From Variovorax sp. EL159 (lineage in GTDB: Bacteria > Pseudomonadota > Gammaproteobacteria > Burkholderiales > Burkholderiaceae_C): DNA of 64,000 nt. Positions 56,501 through 64,000 of the stretch are shown here, one piece after another; within the stretch, counting starts at the first letter, position 1, and every line of letters begins with the position of its first letter. The DNA lies in assembly GCF_900100965.1 (NCBI RefSeq), contig NZ_FMUJ01000001.1, forward strand, positions 110,272 to 174,271. Direction: 5' to 3'. The position numbers and the translations under genes were made by a program. Below the pieces are notes generated by a model, which was given only the letters and a program-made list of their open reading frames with translations, was not told where the DNA came from and did no database searches.

Positions 56501-57595
56501 ATGAGTCGCACCGCCGTGCCGGTTTTCTGGAGTCCGCGCATCGGCGCGCTCGAGCCCTACGTGCCCGGCGAGCAGCCGCGCATCGAGAACCTCGTCAAGC
56601 TCAATACCAACGAGAACCCGTATCCGCCGTCGCCGAGCGCTGTCGAAGCGATCCAGCGCGCGGCCGCGAACGGCCTGGAGCGCTATCCCGACCCCACGTC
56701 GCTCGCGCTGCGCGAAGCGGTCGCCCGGCGGCACAGCCTGCAGGTCGATCAGGTCTTCGCGGGCAATGGCTCGGACGAAGTGCTGGCGCACGCCTTCTTC
56801 GCGTTCTTCCAGCAGGCCGAGCCGGTGTTGATGCCTGACGTGAGCTACAGCTTCTACAAGGTGTATGCCCAGCTCTACGGCATTGCCTGCGAGTTGCTGC
56901 CGGTCGACGAAGGCCTGCGCATCGACGTGGAAGCCATCGCGGCGCGTGCGCGTCGTGGCTGCGCGGGCATCGTGCTCGCGAATCCGAATGCGCCCACCGG
57001 CATCGGGTTGCCGCTGTCGCGCATCGAGCAACTGCTCCAGGCTTGCCCCGATCGCGTGGTGCTGGTCGACGAGGCCTATGTCGATTTCGGCGGTGAAAGC
57101 GCGCTGCCGCTGATTGGCAAGTACCCGAACCTGCTCGTGGTGCATACCCTGTCCAAGTCGCGCGCGTTGGCCGGCCTTCGGGTCGGCTTCGCTTGCGGCC
57201 AGTCGCACCTCGTTGATGCACTGGTGCGCGTCAAGGACAGCTTCAATTCCTACCCGCTCGACCGGCTGGCCCTGGCCGGTGCCGCGGCGGCGCTCGACGA
57301 CGAGGCGTGGTTCAAGGCCACCTGCCACAAGATCGCCGACACCCGAGAAGGCCTCAGCCTCCAGCTCGAAGACCTGGGCTTCGAGGTGCTGCCTTCGCAG
57401 GCCAACTTCGTGTTTGCCCGCCACCCCCGGCGCGATGCGGCTGAGCTGGCCGCGCTGCTGCGCGAGCGCGCGGTGCTGGTGCGGCACTTCAAGCAGCCGC
57501 GCATCGCGCAGTACCTGCGCATCAGCATCGGCACGCGCGAACAGTGCGGCGTGCTTGTGCAGCGGCTGCAGGAAATTCTGGCCGAAAACACATAG
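56501..57595 (+). CDS. hisC: Histidinol-phosphate aminotransferase
   Basis: A 364-residue class II PLP aminotransferase: [35 protein letters not shown] and [15 protein letters not shown] with the Schiff-base Lys. The TLSKS-AL-GLR form is that of HisC rather than the related cobalamin decarboxylase CobD/CobC. It is not in a his operon; if another hisC exists elsewhere this is a second copy, possibly acting on aromatic amino acids. ATG at 56501 with AAGGGA upstream. Confidence 0.92.
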   Translation: MSRTAVPVFWSPRIGALEPYVPGEQPRIENLVKLNTNENPYPPSPSAVEAIQRAAANGLERYPDPTSLALREAVARRHSLQVDQVFAGNGSDEVLAHAFFAFFQQAEPVLMPDVSYSFYKVYAQLYGIACELLPVDEGLRIDVEAIAARARRGCAGIVLANPNAPTGIGLPLSRIEQLLQACPDRVVLVDEAYVDFGGESALPLIGKYPNLLVVHTLSKSRALAGLRVGFACGQSHLVDALVRVKDSFNSYPLDRLALAGAAAALDDEAWFKATCHKIADTREGLSLQLEDLGFEVLPSQANFVFARHPRRDAAELAALLRERAVLVRHFKQPRIAQYLRISIGTREQCGVLVQRLQEILAENT

Positions 57596-57607
57596 GAAGA
57601 ACTGTCG

Positions 57608-58633
57608 ATGTCGACCGTCAACACCGATCCGCGCGCAGCCGCACGCACCGCCTTCTGGCAGGCCTTGAGCGAGCGGCTCGACAGCCTGCGCGCCATGTCC
57701 GGCCATGAACTGGTGAACGCACTGAACGAGCTGCTGCAGCCGCTCTTTCCGAATCTCGCCGCCGAGGTGCTGGGTGATCCGCCGGCTTTCAAGCTCGTGC
57801 TCACGGCGCATGGCGCCGAAGAAGATTTCGAGGAGCTCATGGCGCTGGTGCAGAGCGCGCCCGCGTTGCCACAGCTCGAGGTGGAGGCTTTCCGTCAGCG
57901 CATGCGCGAAGGCTTCAGCATGCGCATGAACGATTTCGAGCTGGCCACCACGGACGTCCTCGTGAAGCACGAGCCCTATCGCGGGCTCGTGGCGCTGGAG
58001 ATCGGCTTCGCCAAGCCCATCCCGATGGACATGCAGGACCACGCGCGCCACATGAGCATGATCATGCTCGACCACATCCTGGGCGAGTACGACTTCGCAG
58101 TGAAGGTCGGGCCGGTCGACCATGTCGAGGCCGATGCGCACGCGGATTTCGATGGCGTGCCGCTCGACGATTTCGTGCGCCTGTTCGATGCATGCTGGCG
58201 CGACGATCTTGGCCACACCGGCGTGTTCCCGGTCGGCGAGCATGCCTGGTCCGGCCTGACCGCCACGCGCGAAGCCGAGGACGGCAGCGAGATCGAGATG
58301 GTCGTGATGCGCAACGACGCCGCGAATGCGCTGCTCGGCCGCGCGGACCTGGGGCATCGGCTGTCGGCCGCCATTTCCGTCGACTCGGGCGAGGAACTGG
58401 ACGAGGCGCGCGTCTACGAAGACCGGCTCACGGCGCTGTTGCAGACGCATGAAAATGGTTGCTGCACGCACGTCGTGCTGGAAGAGGGCGTTCGCACCAT
58501 CCACTTCCATATCGCGCATCCGGAGGCGGCGATTGCCCACGCGCAATCGCTTCAGGCCGAATCGGAATTGCCCGTGACGCTCGACCTTGCCTTCGACCCG
58601 ACCTGGAAGTCGTACCGCATCTGGCTGGCCTGA
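57608..58633 (+). CDS. Conserved hypothetical protein
   Basis: A 341-residue acidic cytoplasmic protein without signal or membrane segment. Residues about 10-125 and 160-250 form two alpha/beta regions (LVNALNELLQPLFPNLAAEV, FVRLFDACWRDDLGHTGVF), and the last 50 residues (VRTIHFHIAHPEAAIAHAQS onward) resemble regions of DUF695-like proteins, but I am not sure of this. It follows hisC by 12 bases and probably is co-transcribed. Function unknown. Confidence 0.6.
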   Translation: MSTVNTDPRAAARTAFWQALSERLDSLRAMSGHELVNALNELLQPLFPNLAAEVLGDPPAFKLVLTAHGAEEDFEELMALVQSAPALPQLEVEAFRQRMREGFSMRMNDFELATTDVLVKHEPYRGLVALEIGFAKPIPMDMQDHARHMSMIMLDHILGEYDFAVKVGPVDHVEADAHADFDGVPLDDFVRLFDACWRDDLGHTGVFPVGEHAWSGLTATREAEDGSEIEMVVMRNDAANALLGRADLGHRLSAAISVDSGEELDEARVYEDRLTALLQTHENGCCTHVVLEEGVRTIHFHIAHPEAAIAHAQSLQAESELPVTLDLAFDPTWKSYRIWLA

Positions 58634-58643
58634 AGCGCCTGCT

Positions 58644-59597
58644 TCAGTACCGCTTCTGGCTCAACTCGGCGAACAACTCGCCGTAGATTTTGTAGCGGCT
58701 CGCGCTGATGGGGCCCGGCGCCGTGGCCGACGACACATTCGCGATCACGCCGCAGCCCGGCTCGTGCAGGTGGGTGCAGTTGTAGAACTTGCAGTCCCCC
58801 GTGTGCTCGGCGATGTCGGGCATCAGCCCGGCAAGCTGCATCGGCTCGATGTGGTTCAGGCCGAACTCCTGGAAGCCCGGCGAGTCGATCAGGCCGGTGG
58901 TGCGGGCTTCGTCGATCCAGTACCAGGTGGTGCTGGTGGTCGTGTGCTTGCCTGAATTCAGCGCCTGCGAAATTTCCTGGGTCAGCACGGTCGCGCCTGG
59001 CACCAGCAGGTTGGTCAGCGTGCTCTTGCCAGAGCCGGAGGGGCCGAGCACGAGGGTGGACTTGCCGGCAAGAAGCTTCATCAGCGATGCGTAGTCCGCC
59101 TCGCCCGAGGCCTTCAGCGAGAGCGGCAGCACGCCGTGGTGCATGCGGCGATAGGGCGCCAGCTTGTTCCATGCGCGCTCGAAAGGCTCGACCAGATCGC
59201 TCTTGTTGAGGGCGATGATCGGCGTGATGCGCTCGGCCTCCGCGGCAATCAGCGCGCGCGCCAACTGGTGCTCGGAAAACTCCGGCTCGGCCGCGATCAG
59301 TATCAGCACATGGTCGAGGTTGGCCGCAAACGACTTGGTGCGGATCTCGTCCTGCCGATAGAAGAGGTTGCGGCGCGGCAGCACTTCTTCGATGGTGCCT
59401 TCGTCTTCGGTGGCCTGCCAGCGTACGCGGTCGCCGACCACGGCCTGGCTTTTCTTGCCGCGCGGGTGGCAGATCAGCCGCTCGCCGGCGGGTGTTTCGA
59501 CAAGGCAATGACGTCCATGGCTGGCAACGACGAGACCCTCGTGGAGTGTCTTCGCAGCGGTGGCTGCAAAGGCAGCGGCGCGGGCCGGCTTAGCCAC
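58644..59597 (-). CDS. rsgA: Ribosome small-subunit GTPase RsgA
   Basis: A 317-residue circularly permuted GTPase: OB-fold N-terminus (GRHCLVETPAGERLICHPRG), NKSDLVEPF (G4), GPSGSGKSTLTNLLVP (G1), SPGFQEFGLNHI (G3), and a zinc finger with CKFYNCTHLHEPGC. It checks and releases late 30S particles. Start is GTG at 59597. Confidence 0.96.
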   Translation of the reverse strand: MAKPARAAAFAATAAKTLHEGLVVASHGRHCLVETPAGERLICHPRGKKSQAVVGDRVRWQATEDEGTIEEVLPRRNLFYRQDEIRTKSFAANLDHVLILIAAEPEFSEHQLARALIAAEAERITPIIALNKSDLVEPFERAWNKLAPYRRMHHGVLPLSLKASGEADYASLMKLLAGKSTLVLGPSGSGKSTLTNLLVPGATVLTQEISQALNSGKHTTTSTTWYWIDEARTTGLIDSPGFQEFGLNHIEPMQLAGLMPDIAEHTGDCKFYNCTHLHEPGCGVIANVSSATAPGPISASRYKIYGELFAELSQKRY

Positions 59598-59609
59598 GGG
59601 CGCGTTCCG

Positions 59610-59963
59610 TCATGCGGCGGAACTAGTGGCGACCAGCGCGTCGGCTTGCCGCGCGCAATCGAAGTCGGTGACCGACAGGCCGCCCACGTCGTGCGTGTTG
59701 AAGCGCACCACGCAGCGGTTGTAGTGCACCGACAGATCGGGGTGATGGTCTTGCGTGTGGGCCACGAAGGCCAGGGCGTTCACGAAGGCGATGGTCTCGA
59801 AGTAATTGGCGAAGGTGAAGGTCTTCTCGATGGCGACGTTGGTGCCGTCGCCGTTGAGTTTCCAGCCATCGAGCTTGGCGAGGCCGGAGACGATCTCGGT
59901 GGCGCTCAGGGCCTTGCGGGCAGGAAGGCTCTTCCAGTCTTTGGGCGTGAACATGCTGCTCAT
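59610..59963 (-). CDS. phhB: Pterin-4a-carbinolamine dehydratase
   Basis: A 117-residue PCD/DCoH protein with LDGWKLNGD, ETIAFVNALAFVAHTQDHHP and NRCVVRFNTHDVGGLS, including the catalytic His-rich loop. It recycles pterin cofactor. It lies between rsgA and the M48 gene on the same strand; this PCD is often found in this position with orn and the M48 protease in betaproteobacteria. Confidence 0.93.
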   Translation of the reverse strand: MSSMFTPKDWKSLPARKALSATEIVSGLAKLDGWKLNGDGTNVAIEKTFTFANYFETIAFVNALAFVAHTQDHHPDLSVHYNRCVVRFNTHDVGGLSVTDFDCARQADALVATSSAA

Positions 59964-59998
59964 GGTGGGCTTCTTCAAAACAGGGTTGATGCGATCAC

Positions 59999-61258
59999 TC
60001 ACGCCGCCGTCATGCGCGCAAGGCGCTCGGAGGCGGGCGGATGGGAGTAGTAGAACTTGACGAACACCGGATCGGGCGTGAGCGTCGATGCGTTGTCCTG
60101 GTAGAGCTTGAGCAGGGCGGCCGAAAGGTCGGCGCCGCTGGTCTGCGCCACCGCATAGGCGTCGGCCTCGAACTCGTGCTTGCGCGACAGGCGTGCCGGC
60201 AGTGGCGCAATGAAGAAGCCGAACACGGGAACGGCCAGCATGAACAGCAGCAGCGCGAGCGCGCTGTTGGGCGCGGCCATGTTGGGCTGCACGCCCAGGC
60301 CGGTGTAGAACCACACCTGGGTCGAGACCCAGCCCAGCAGTGCGAAGCCGGCGAGGCTCAGCGCGAACATCGCAATCAGCCGCTTCACGATGTGGCGATG
60401 CTTGAAGTGGCCGAGCTCGTGCGCGAGCACGGCTTCCACTTCGCCTGCGTTGAGCTGGCGCAGCAACGTGTCGTAGAACACCACGCGCTTGCTGGCACCG
60501 AAGCCGGTGAAGTAGGCATTGGCATGCGCGCTGCGCGTGCTGCCGTCCATCACGAACAGGCCCTTGGCAGCAAAGCCGCAACGCTTCATCAGGGCCGTCA
60601 CGCGCGCCTTCAGCGTCGGGTCGTCGAGCGGCTTGAACTTGTTGAAGAGCGGGGCGATGAAGGTCGGGTAGATCAGCATCAACAGCAGGTTGAAGCCCAT
60701 CCACGCCCCCCAGGCCCACAGCCACCAGAGCGTTCCGGCCGCACCCATGAGCCACAAGATCAGCGCCGCGATCGGCAGCCCGATCAGCGCGCCGAGCAGC
60801 GTCGACTTGACGGTGTCGGCCAGCCAGAGCTTCCAGGTCATCTTGTTGAAGCCGAAGCGTTCTTCGAGCCTGAAGGTCTGCCAGAGCGTGAAGGGGAGTT
60901 CGAGCAAGCCGCCGATGGCCGCGAAAGCCGCCAGCAGCGCCAGTTGCTGCAGCATGCCGCCACCCATCCACACCAGCAGCAGCTTGTTGAGCAGGTCGAG
61001 GCCGCCGAGCAGCGTCCACCCCAGCAGCAGCGCGGCGCTCCAGGCCATCTCGACGAGGCCGAAGCGCGCCTTCGCAATGGTGTAGTCGGCCGCCTTCTGG
61101 TGGGCGGCGAGCGTGATGGTCTGGGCGAAAGCCTCTGGCACGGCGCCGCGGTGCCGCGCCACGTGGCGCACCTGCCGCGAAGCCAGCCAGAACTTCACGA
61201 GCAGGCCCGCAACCAGCGCAACCGCAAAGGCAATGGTGAAGATGAGCGAATAGGACAT
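59999..61258 (-). CDS. M48-family (Ste24-like) membrane zinc metalloprotease
   Basis: A 419-residue protein with about six membrane helices and the zinc motif [13 protein letters not shown] near residue 275, plus a downstream Glu in [13 protein letters not shown]. It resembles CAAX protease Ste24/HtpX-type quality-control proteases of the inner membrane. It is head to head with orn with 59 bases between. Confidence 0.93.
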   Translation of the reverse strand: MSYSLIFTIAFAVALVAGLLVKFWLASRQVRHVARHRGAVPEAFAQTITLAAHQKAADYTIAKARFGLVEMAWSAALLLGWTLLGGLDLLNKLLLVWMGGGMLQQLALLAAFAAIGGLLELPFTLWQTFRLEERFGFNKMTWKLWLADTVKSTLLGALIGLPIAALILWLMGAAGTLWWLWAWGAWMGFNLLLMLIYPTFIAPLFNKFKPLDDPTLKARVTALMKRCGFAAKGLFVMDGSTRSAHANAYFTGFGASKRVVFYDTLLRQLNAGEVEAVLAHELGHFKHRHIVKRLIAMFALSLAGFALLGWVSTQVWFYTGLGVQPNMAAPNSALALLLFMLAVPVFGFFIAPLPARLSRKHEFEADAYAVAQTSGADLSAALLKLYQDNASTLTPDPVFVKFYYSHPPASERLARMTAA

Positions 61259-61317
61259 GGAGCGCGGAGTTTAGCCCTCGGTATCTGGGGCCGCGGGCCG
61301 TCGGCGACAATCCTGCG

Positions 61318-61914
61318 ATGCCCGAATCCCTTGCCCCGACACCCCCCGCAGCCCCGCCCACCCTGAAGAAAAGCGACCAGAACCTGGTCTGGCTGGACTG
61401 CGAAATGAGCGGCCTCGACCCCGAGAAAGAGCGCCTGCTCGAAATTGCCGTGGTCGTCACCGGCCCCGACCTCACGCCCCGCATCGACGGCCCCGTGCTG
61501 GTCATTCACCAGAGCGACGCCGTGCTCGACGGCATGGATGCCTGGAACAAGGGCACCCATGGCCGCAGCGGGCTGATCGACAAGGTCAAGGCTTCCACCA
61601 TCGACGAAGCCGCCGCCGAGCAGCAACTGCTCGAATTCATCGCCAAGTACATCCCCCGCAGCGGCTCGCCCATGTGCGGCAATACCATCGGCCAGGACCG
61701 GCGCTTCCTGGTCAAGTTCATGCCCAAGCTGGAGGCGTACTTCCACTACCGCAACCTGGACGTCAGCACGCTCAAGGAACTGGCCAAGCGCTGGAAACCC
61801 ACGGCCTACAGCGCCTTCAAGAAGCAGCAGGCGCACACCGCGCTGGCGGACGTGCACGAGTCCATCGAAGAGCTTGCCCATTACCGCGAAACCTTCCTGC
61901 GCCTGACTGATTGA
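61318..61914 (+). CDS. orn: Oligoribonuclease
   Basis: A 198-residue DEDDh 3'-5' exonuclease: [40 protein letters not shown] and [20 protein letters not shown]. It degrades 2-5-nt RNAs, including pGpG, to mononucleotides. The N-terminal Pro-rich 18 residues are additional. Confidence 0.97.
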   Translation: MPESLAPTPPAAPPTLKKSDQNLVWLDCEMSGLDPEKERLLEIAVVVTGPDLTPRIDGPVLVIHQSDAVLDGMDAWNKGTHGRSGLIDKVKASTIDEAAAEQQLLEFIAKYIPRSGSPMCGNTIGQDRRFLVKFMPKLEAYFHYRNLDVSTLKELAKRWKPTAYSAFKKQQAHTALADVHESIEELAHYRETFLRLTD

Positions 61915-61921
61915 CAGGGGA

Positions 61922-61951
61922 TTAGGTAAAAACCCGAAGCCGTGCCATAAT
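61922..61951 (+). promoter_or_regulatory. Promoter of the DEAD-box helicase gene
   Basis: TTAGGT and CATAAT are spaced by 18 bases. The following CGCAGGCTT is identical to the sequence after the TATAAT of the rpsP operon, suggesting a shared strong-promoter discriminator. It lies more than 200 bases upstream of the helicase start. Confidence 0.6.
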
Positions 61952-62090
61952 CGCAGGCTTCGCTGATCGGTGCATGTTTCGAACACCCGGCCAGCGTCTC
62001 TCGCATCTCCCTATCTTGCACACCGCGCCCGATCGCATTCGCTGATCAAAAAGGGCCACAGCCTCAGGCGTTAGCCAGAAGCTGAATGTC

Positions 62091-62142
62091 GTTGGATGGT
62101 TGATGTTTTTAACCACCAACGGGGCGCCGCCTACGGCAGCGC
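62091..62142 (+). promoter_or_regulatory. Structured leader just upstream of the helicase start
   Basis: GTTGG and TGGTT (split by one bulged A) pair with AACCACCAAC in a 10-bp hairpin (62091-62120), and a GC-rich hairpin (CGCCG with CGGCAGCG, 62125-62142) follows. The loop of the first contains an in-frame ATG at 62103. Long structured leaders are common for cold-induced helicase genes. Confidence 0.5.
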
Positions 62143-62165
62143 TCGCGTTTGAGATTGATATCTAC

Positions 62166-64000
62166 ATGACCGACGCTTTTGAAGCGCAGGGCGAGTTCGC
62201 GCCTGTGCAATCCGCTACCAACAACGAATTCACCGCCGCCGTGGACACTGTGTCCGAAGCGCCGATCCTCGAGGTGCTCGACGCAGCCGCCCCCGAGATC
62301 GCTGCGGTCGAAGAAGAACCCGCTCAGCCCAACGGCTTCGTCAAGCTCGGCCTTGCGCCCGAACTGATCGCTGCCGTGGCCGACATGGGCTTCACCCAGC
62401 CGACCACCGTGCAAGAGAAGGTGATCCCGATCGCCATGGGCGGTGACGCCGGCCAGGACGGCAAGGCCCGTTTTGTCGACCTGATGGTCTCCAGCCAGAC
62501 CGGTTCGGGCAAGACCGCTGCCTTCCTGCTGCCCGTGCTGCACACGCTCCTGAAGCGCCAGGCCGAAGCCGACGCCGCAGCCAAGGCTGAATTCCAGCGC
62601 CTGGCCGCCGAAGCCGCTGCCCGCGGCGAAGCCGCACCGAAGAAGCCGAAGCGCAAGGACCCGACCAACGCCCGTCACTTCAAGGCCGCCACCCCCGGCG
62701 CCCTGATCCTGTGCCCGACGCGCGAACTCGCGCAGCAAGTCGCGCACGACGCCATCGAACTGGTCCGCCATTGCCGCGGCCTGCGCATCGCCAACGTGGT
62801 GGGTGGCATGCCTTACCAACTGCAGATCGCCAAGCTGCAGAACGCCGACCTCGTGGTTGCCACGCCCGGCCGCCTGCTCGACCTGCAACGCTCGCAACAG
62901 CTCAAGCTCGACCAGGTCAAGTTCCTGGTGGTCGACGAAGCCGACCGCATGCTCGACCTCGGCTTTGCCGACGATCTGGCTGAAGTCAACCAGCTCACCA
63001 TCGAGCGCCAGCAGACGATGATGTTCAGCGCCACCTTCGCGCCGCGCATCCAGCAACTGGCCCAGCGCGTCATGCGCGAGCCGCAGCGCATCACCATCGA
63101 CAGCCCGCAAGAAAAGCACGCCAACATCAAGCAATCGCTGTACTGGGCCGACAACAGCCAGCACAAGCGCAAGCTGCTCGACCACTGGCTGCGCGACACC
63201 AGCATCAACCAGGCGATCGTGTTCGCCAGCACGCAAGTCGAGTGCGACGGCCTTGCCAACGACCTGCAGCAAGAAGGCTTCAGCGCTGTGGCGCTGCACG
63301 GCGCCCTGAGCCAGGGCCTGCGCAACCGCCGCCTGATGGCGCTGCGCCAAGGCCAGGTGCAGATCCTGGTGGCGACCGACGTTGCCGCCCGCGGCATCGA
63401 CGTGCCGACCATCACCCACGTCTTCAACTTCGGCCTGCCGATGAAGGCCGAGGACTACACCCACCGCATCGGCCGCACCGGCCGTGCAGGCCGCGACGGC
63501 CTGGCCATCACCTTTGCCGAGTTCCGCGATCGCCGCAAGATCATGGACATCGAGCACTACAGCCGCCAGCAGTTCAAGGCTGAAGTGGTTGCCGGCCTGG
63601 AGCCGCAACAGCGCATGCCGCAATCGCGTCCCCCGATGGGCGAGTACCGCGGTGGCGGTCGTGACAACCAGTCGCGCGACCGCAAGTTCGGTGGTGGCGG
63701 CCATCGTGGTGGCAATGCCGGCGGCTTCGGCGGCGGCAACAGCGGCTACGCAGGTGCCAGCGGCTTCAATGACCGTGGCTCGCGTGGCCCCGGTGCACCG
63801 GCCGGCCCGCGTGGCTTCGGTGGCGGTCACGGCCATGGCGGCGGTCACAACGCCGGCTTCGGCGGTGGTCGCGACGAAGGCGGCGGCGGTTACGGCCGCA
63901 AGCCGGGCTGGGGTGACAACGCCCCGCGCAGCGGCGGTCGCGGCGACTTCGCTCCCCGCGAAGGTTTCGCACCGCGTGAAGGCTTCGCGCCCCGCGGCAA
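62166..64000 (+). CDS. DEAD-box ATP-dependent RNA helicase, 3'-truncated by window edge
   Basis: 611 codons are visible without a stop. The core has the complete motif set: QTGSGKT (I), PTRELAQQ (Ia), TPGRLLDL (Ib), VDEADRML (II), SATFAPRI (III), IVFASTQVECDGLA (IV), DVAARGID (V) and HRIGRTGRAGR (VI). A 55-residue acidic N-terminus precedes it and an insertion rich in Ala/Lys (about residues 135-175) separates motifs I and Ia. After residue 490 a long Gly/Arg-rich (RGG-like) tail runs out of the window, with FAPREG repeats. It resembles RhlE-type helicases in RNA decay and ribosome assembly. ATG at 62103 is an alternative start. Confidence 0.92.
   Translation, partial: MTDAFEAQGEFAPVQSATNNEFTAAVDTVSEAPILEVLDAAAPEIAAVEEEPAQPNGFVKLGLAPELIAAVADMGFTQPTTVQEKVIPIAMGGDAGQDGKARFVDLMVSSQTGSGKTAAFLLPVLHTLLKRQAEADAAAKAEFQRLAAEAAARGEAAPKKPKRKDPTNARHFKAATPGALILCPTRELAQQVAHDAIELVRHCRGLRIANVVGGMPYQLQIAKLQNADLVVATPGRLLDLQRSQQLKLDQVKFLVVDEADRMLDLGFADDLAEVNQLTIERQQTMMFSATFAPRIQQLAQRVMREPQRITIDSPQEKHANIKQSLYWADNSQHKRKLLDHWLRDTSINQAIVFASTQVECDGLANDLQQEGFSAVALHGALSQGLRNRRLMALRQGQVQILVATDVAARGIDVPTITHVFNFGLPMKAEDYTHRIGRTGRAGRDGLAITFAEFRDRRKIMDIEHYSRQQFKAEVVAGLEPQQRMPQSRPPMGEYRGGGRDNQSRDRKFGGGGHRGGNAGGFGGGNSGYAGASGFNDRGSRGPGAPAGPRGFGGGHGHGGGHNAGFGGGRDEGGGGYGRKPGWGDNAPRSGGRGDFAPREGFAPREGFAPRG

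Noticed and set aside
56501-57595. HisC-like gene as cobalamin CobD/CobC because of the adjacent CbiB-like gene
   Set aside because: The [12 protein letters not shown] and NTNENPYPP motifs are those of histidinol-phosphate aminotransferase.
56024-58546. 840-codon minus-strand frame opposite the CbiB-like gene, hisC and the hypothetical gene
   Set aside because: Covers three sense genes, no recognisable domain, typical high-GC shadow.
62109-63848. 579-codon minus-strand frame opposite the helicase
   Set aside because: The sense frame has all DEAD-box motifs; the opposite frame is low-complexity Val/Leu/Gly/Arg.

Overview
The window is a GC-rich, densely coded chromosomal segment of a betaproteobacterium of the Burkholderiales, most likely Comamonadaceae and close to Variovorax. 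I infer this from gene content and order (rpsP-rimM-trmD-rplS, DUF3579 beside rpsT, argD-argF, kynB-kynU-kynA, hda-pcnB-folK, DUF47-pit), codon bias and promoter style; no rRNA gene is present to confirm it. Two genes run off the edges: a trimeric autotransporter adhesin on the left and a DEAD-box RNA helicase on the right. No tRNA, rRNA, insertion sequence, CRISPR array or prophage was seen. No gene-free stretch exceeds 300 bases; the longest (about 240-255 bases, at 24916-25158, 46113-46367 and 61915-62165) hold a predicted retron RNA, a PhoB-type box and a structured helicase leader.

Layout. 1-7.3 kb: a surface locus with a huge Ser/Thr-rich adhesin, two tandem DUF2827 proteins that look like GT-B glycosyltransferases, and a small exported protein. 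7.3-13.8 kb: an MmyB-type regulator divergent from a small membrane protein, aconitase, a membrane-anchored C13-like peptidase and a YfcE-type phosphoesterase. 13.8-20.9 kb: an iron block, efeU-efeO-efeB plus an imelysin-only EfeM-like gene behind a good Fur-type palindrome, then feoA-feoB and a Cys-rich membrane protein. 20.9-28.3 kb: a flavin monooxygenase, a SUKH/ankyrin-like protein, a retron-type reverse transcriptase with a recognisable upstream msr-msd candidate, and the kynurenine genes. 28.3-33.2 kb: argF, argD, DUF3579, rpsT and murJ. 33.2-36.8 kb: a SirB1/transglutaminase-like gene, a VOC protein and an ECF42-type sigma factor with two DGPF/YciI partners. 36.8-46.1 kb: M14 peptidase, GlxA/DJ-1/isochorismatase cluster, AI-2E-type permease, purM, hda, pcnB and folK. 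46.1-51.8 kb: phosphate uptake pair, a coding remnant, and a divergent methyltransferase/RgpF-like pair. 51.8-64 kb: GNAT and TM2 genes, the ribosomal/tRNA-modification operon, Nudix, CbiB-like, hisC, rsgA, a PCD, an M48 protease, orn and the helicase.

The strongest candidate for an undescribed system is the retron at 23.5-25.1 kb. The RT keeps the retron motifs, and the region directly upstream folds as expected of an msr-msd: an imperfect 18-bp a1/a2 repeat pair, msr-like hairpins, one long msd-like hairpin, and a TACAAT hexamer placed to start transcription at a1. A SUKH/ankyrin-like gene follows on the same strand and is a possible but unproven partner. A second candidate is the adhesin plus twin DUF2827 locus, which could be a dedicated O-glycosylation system. 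A family of about 80-100 bp intergenic palindromic elements with compensatory stem changes (8724-8820 and 18213-18292) is also notable.
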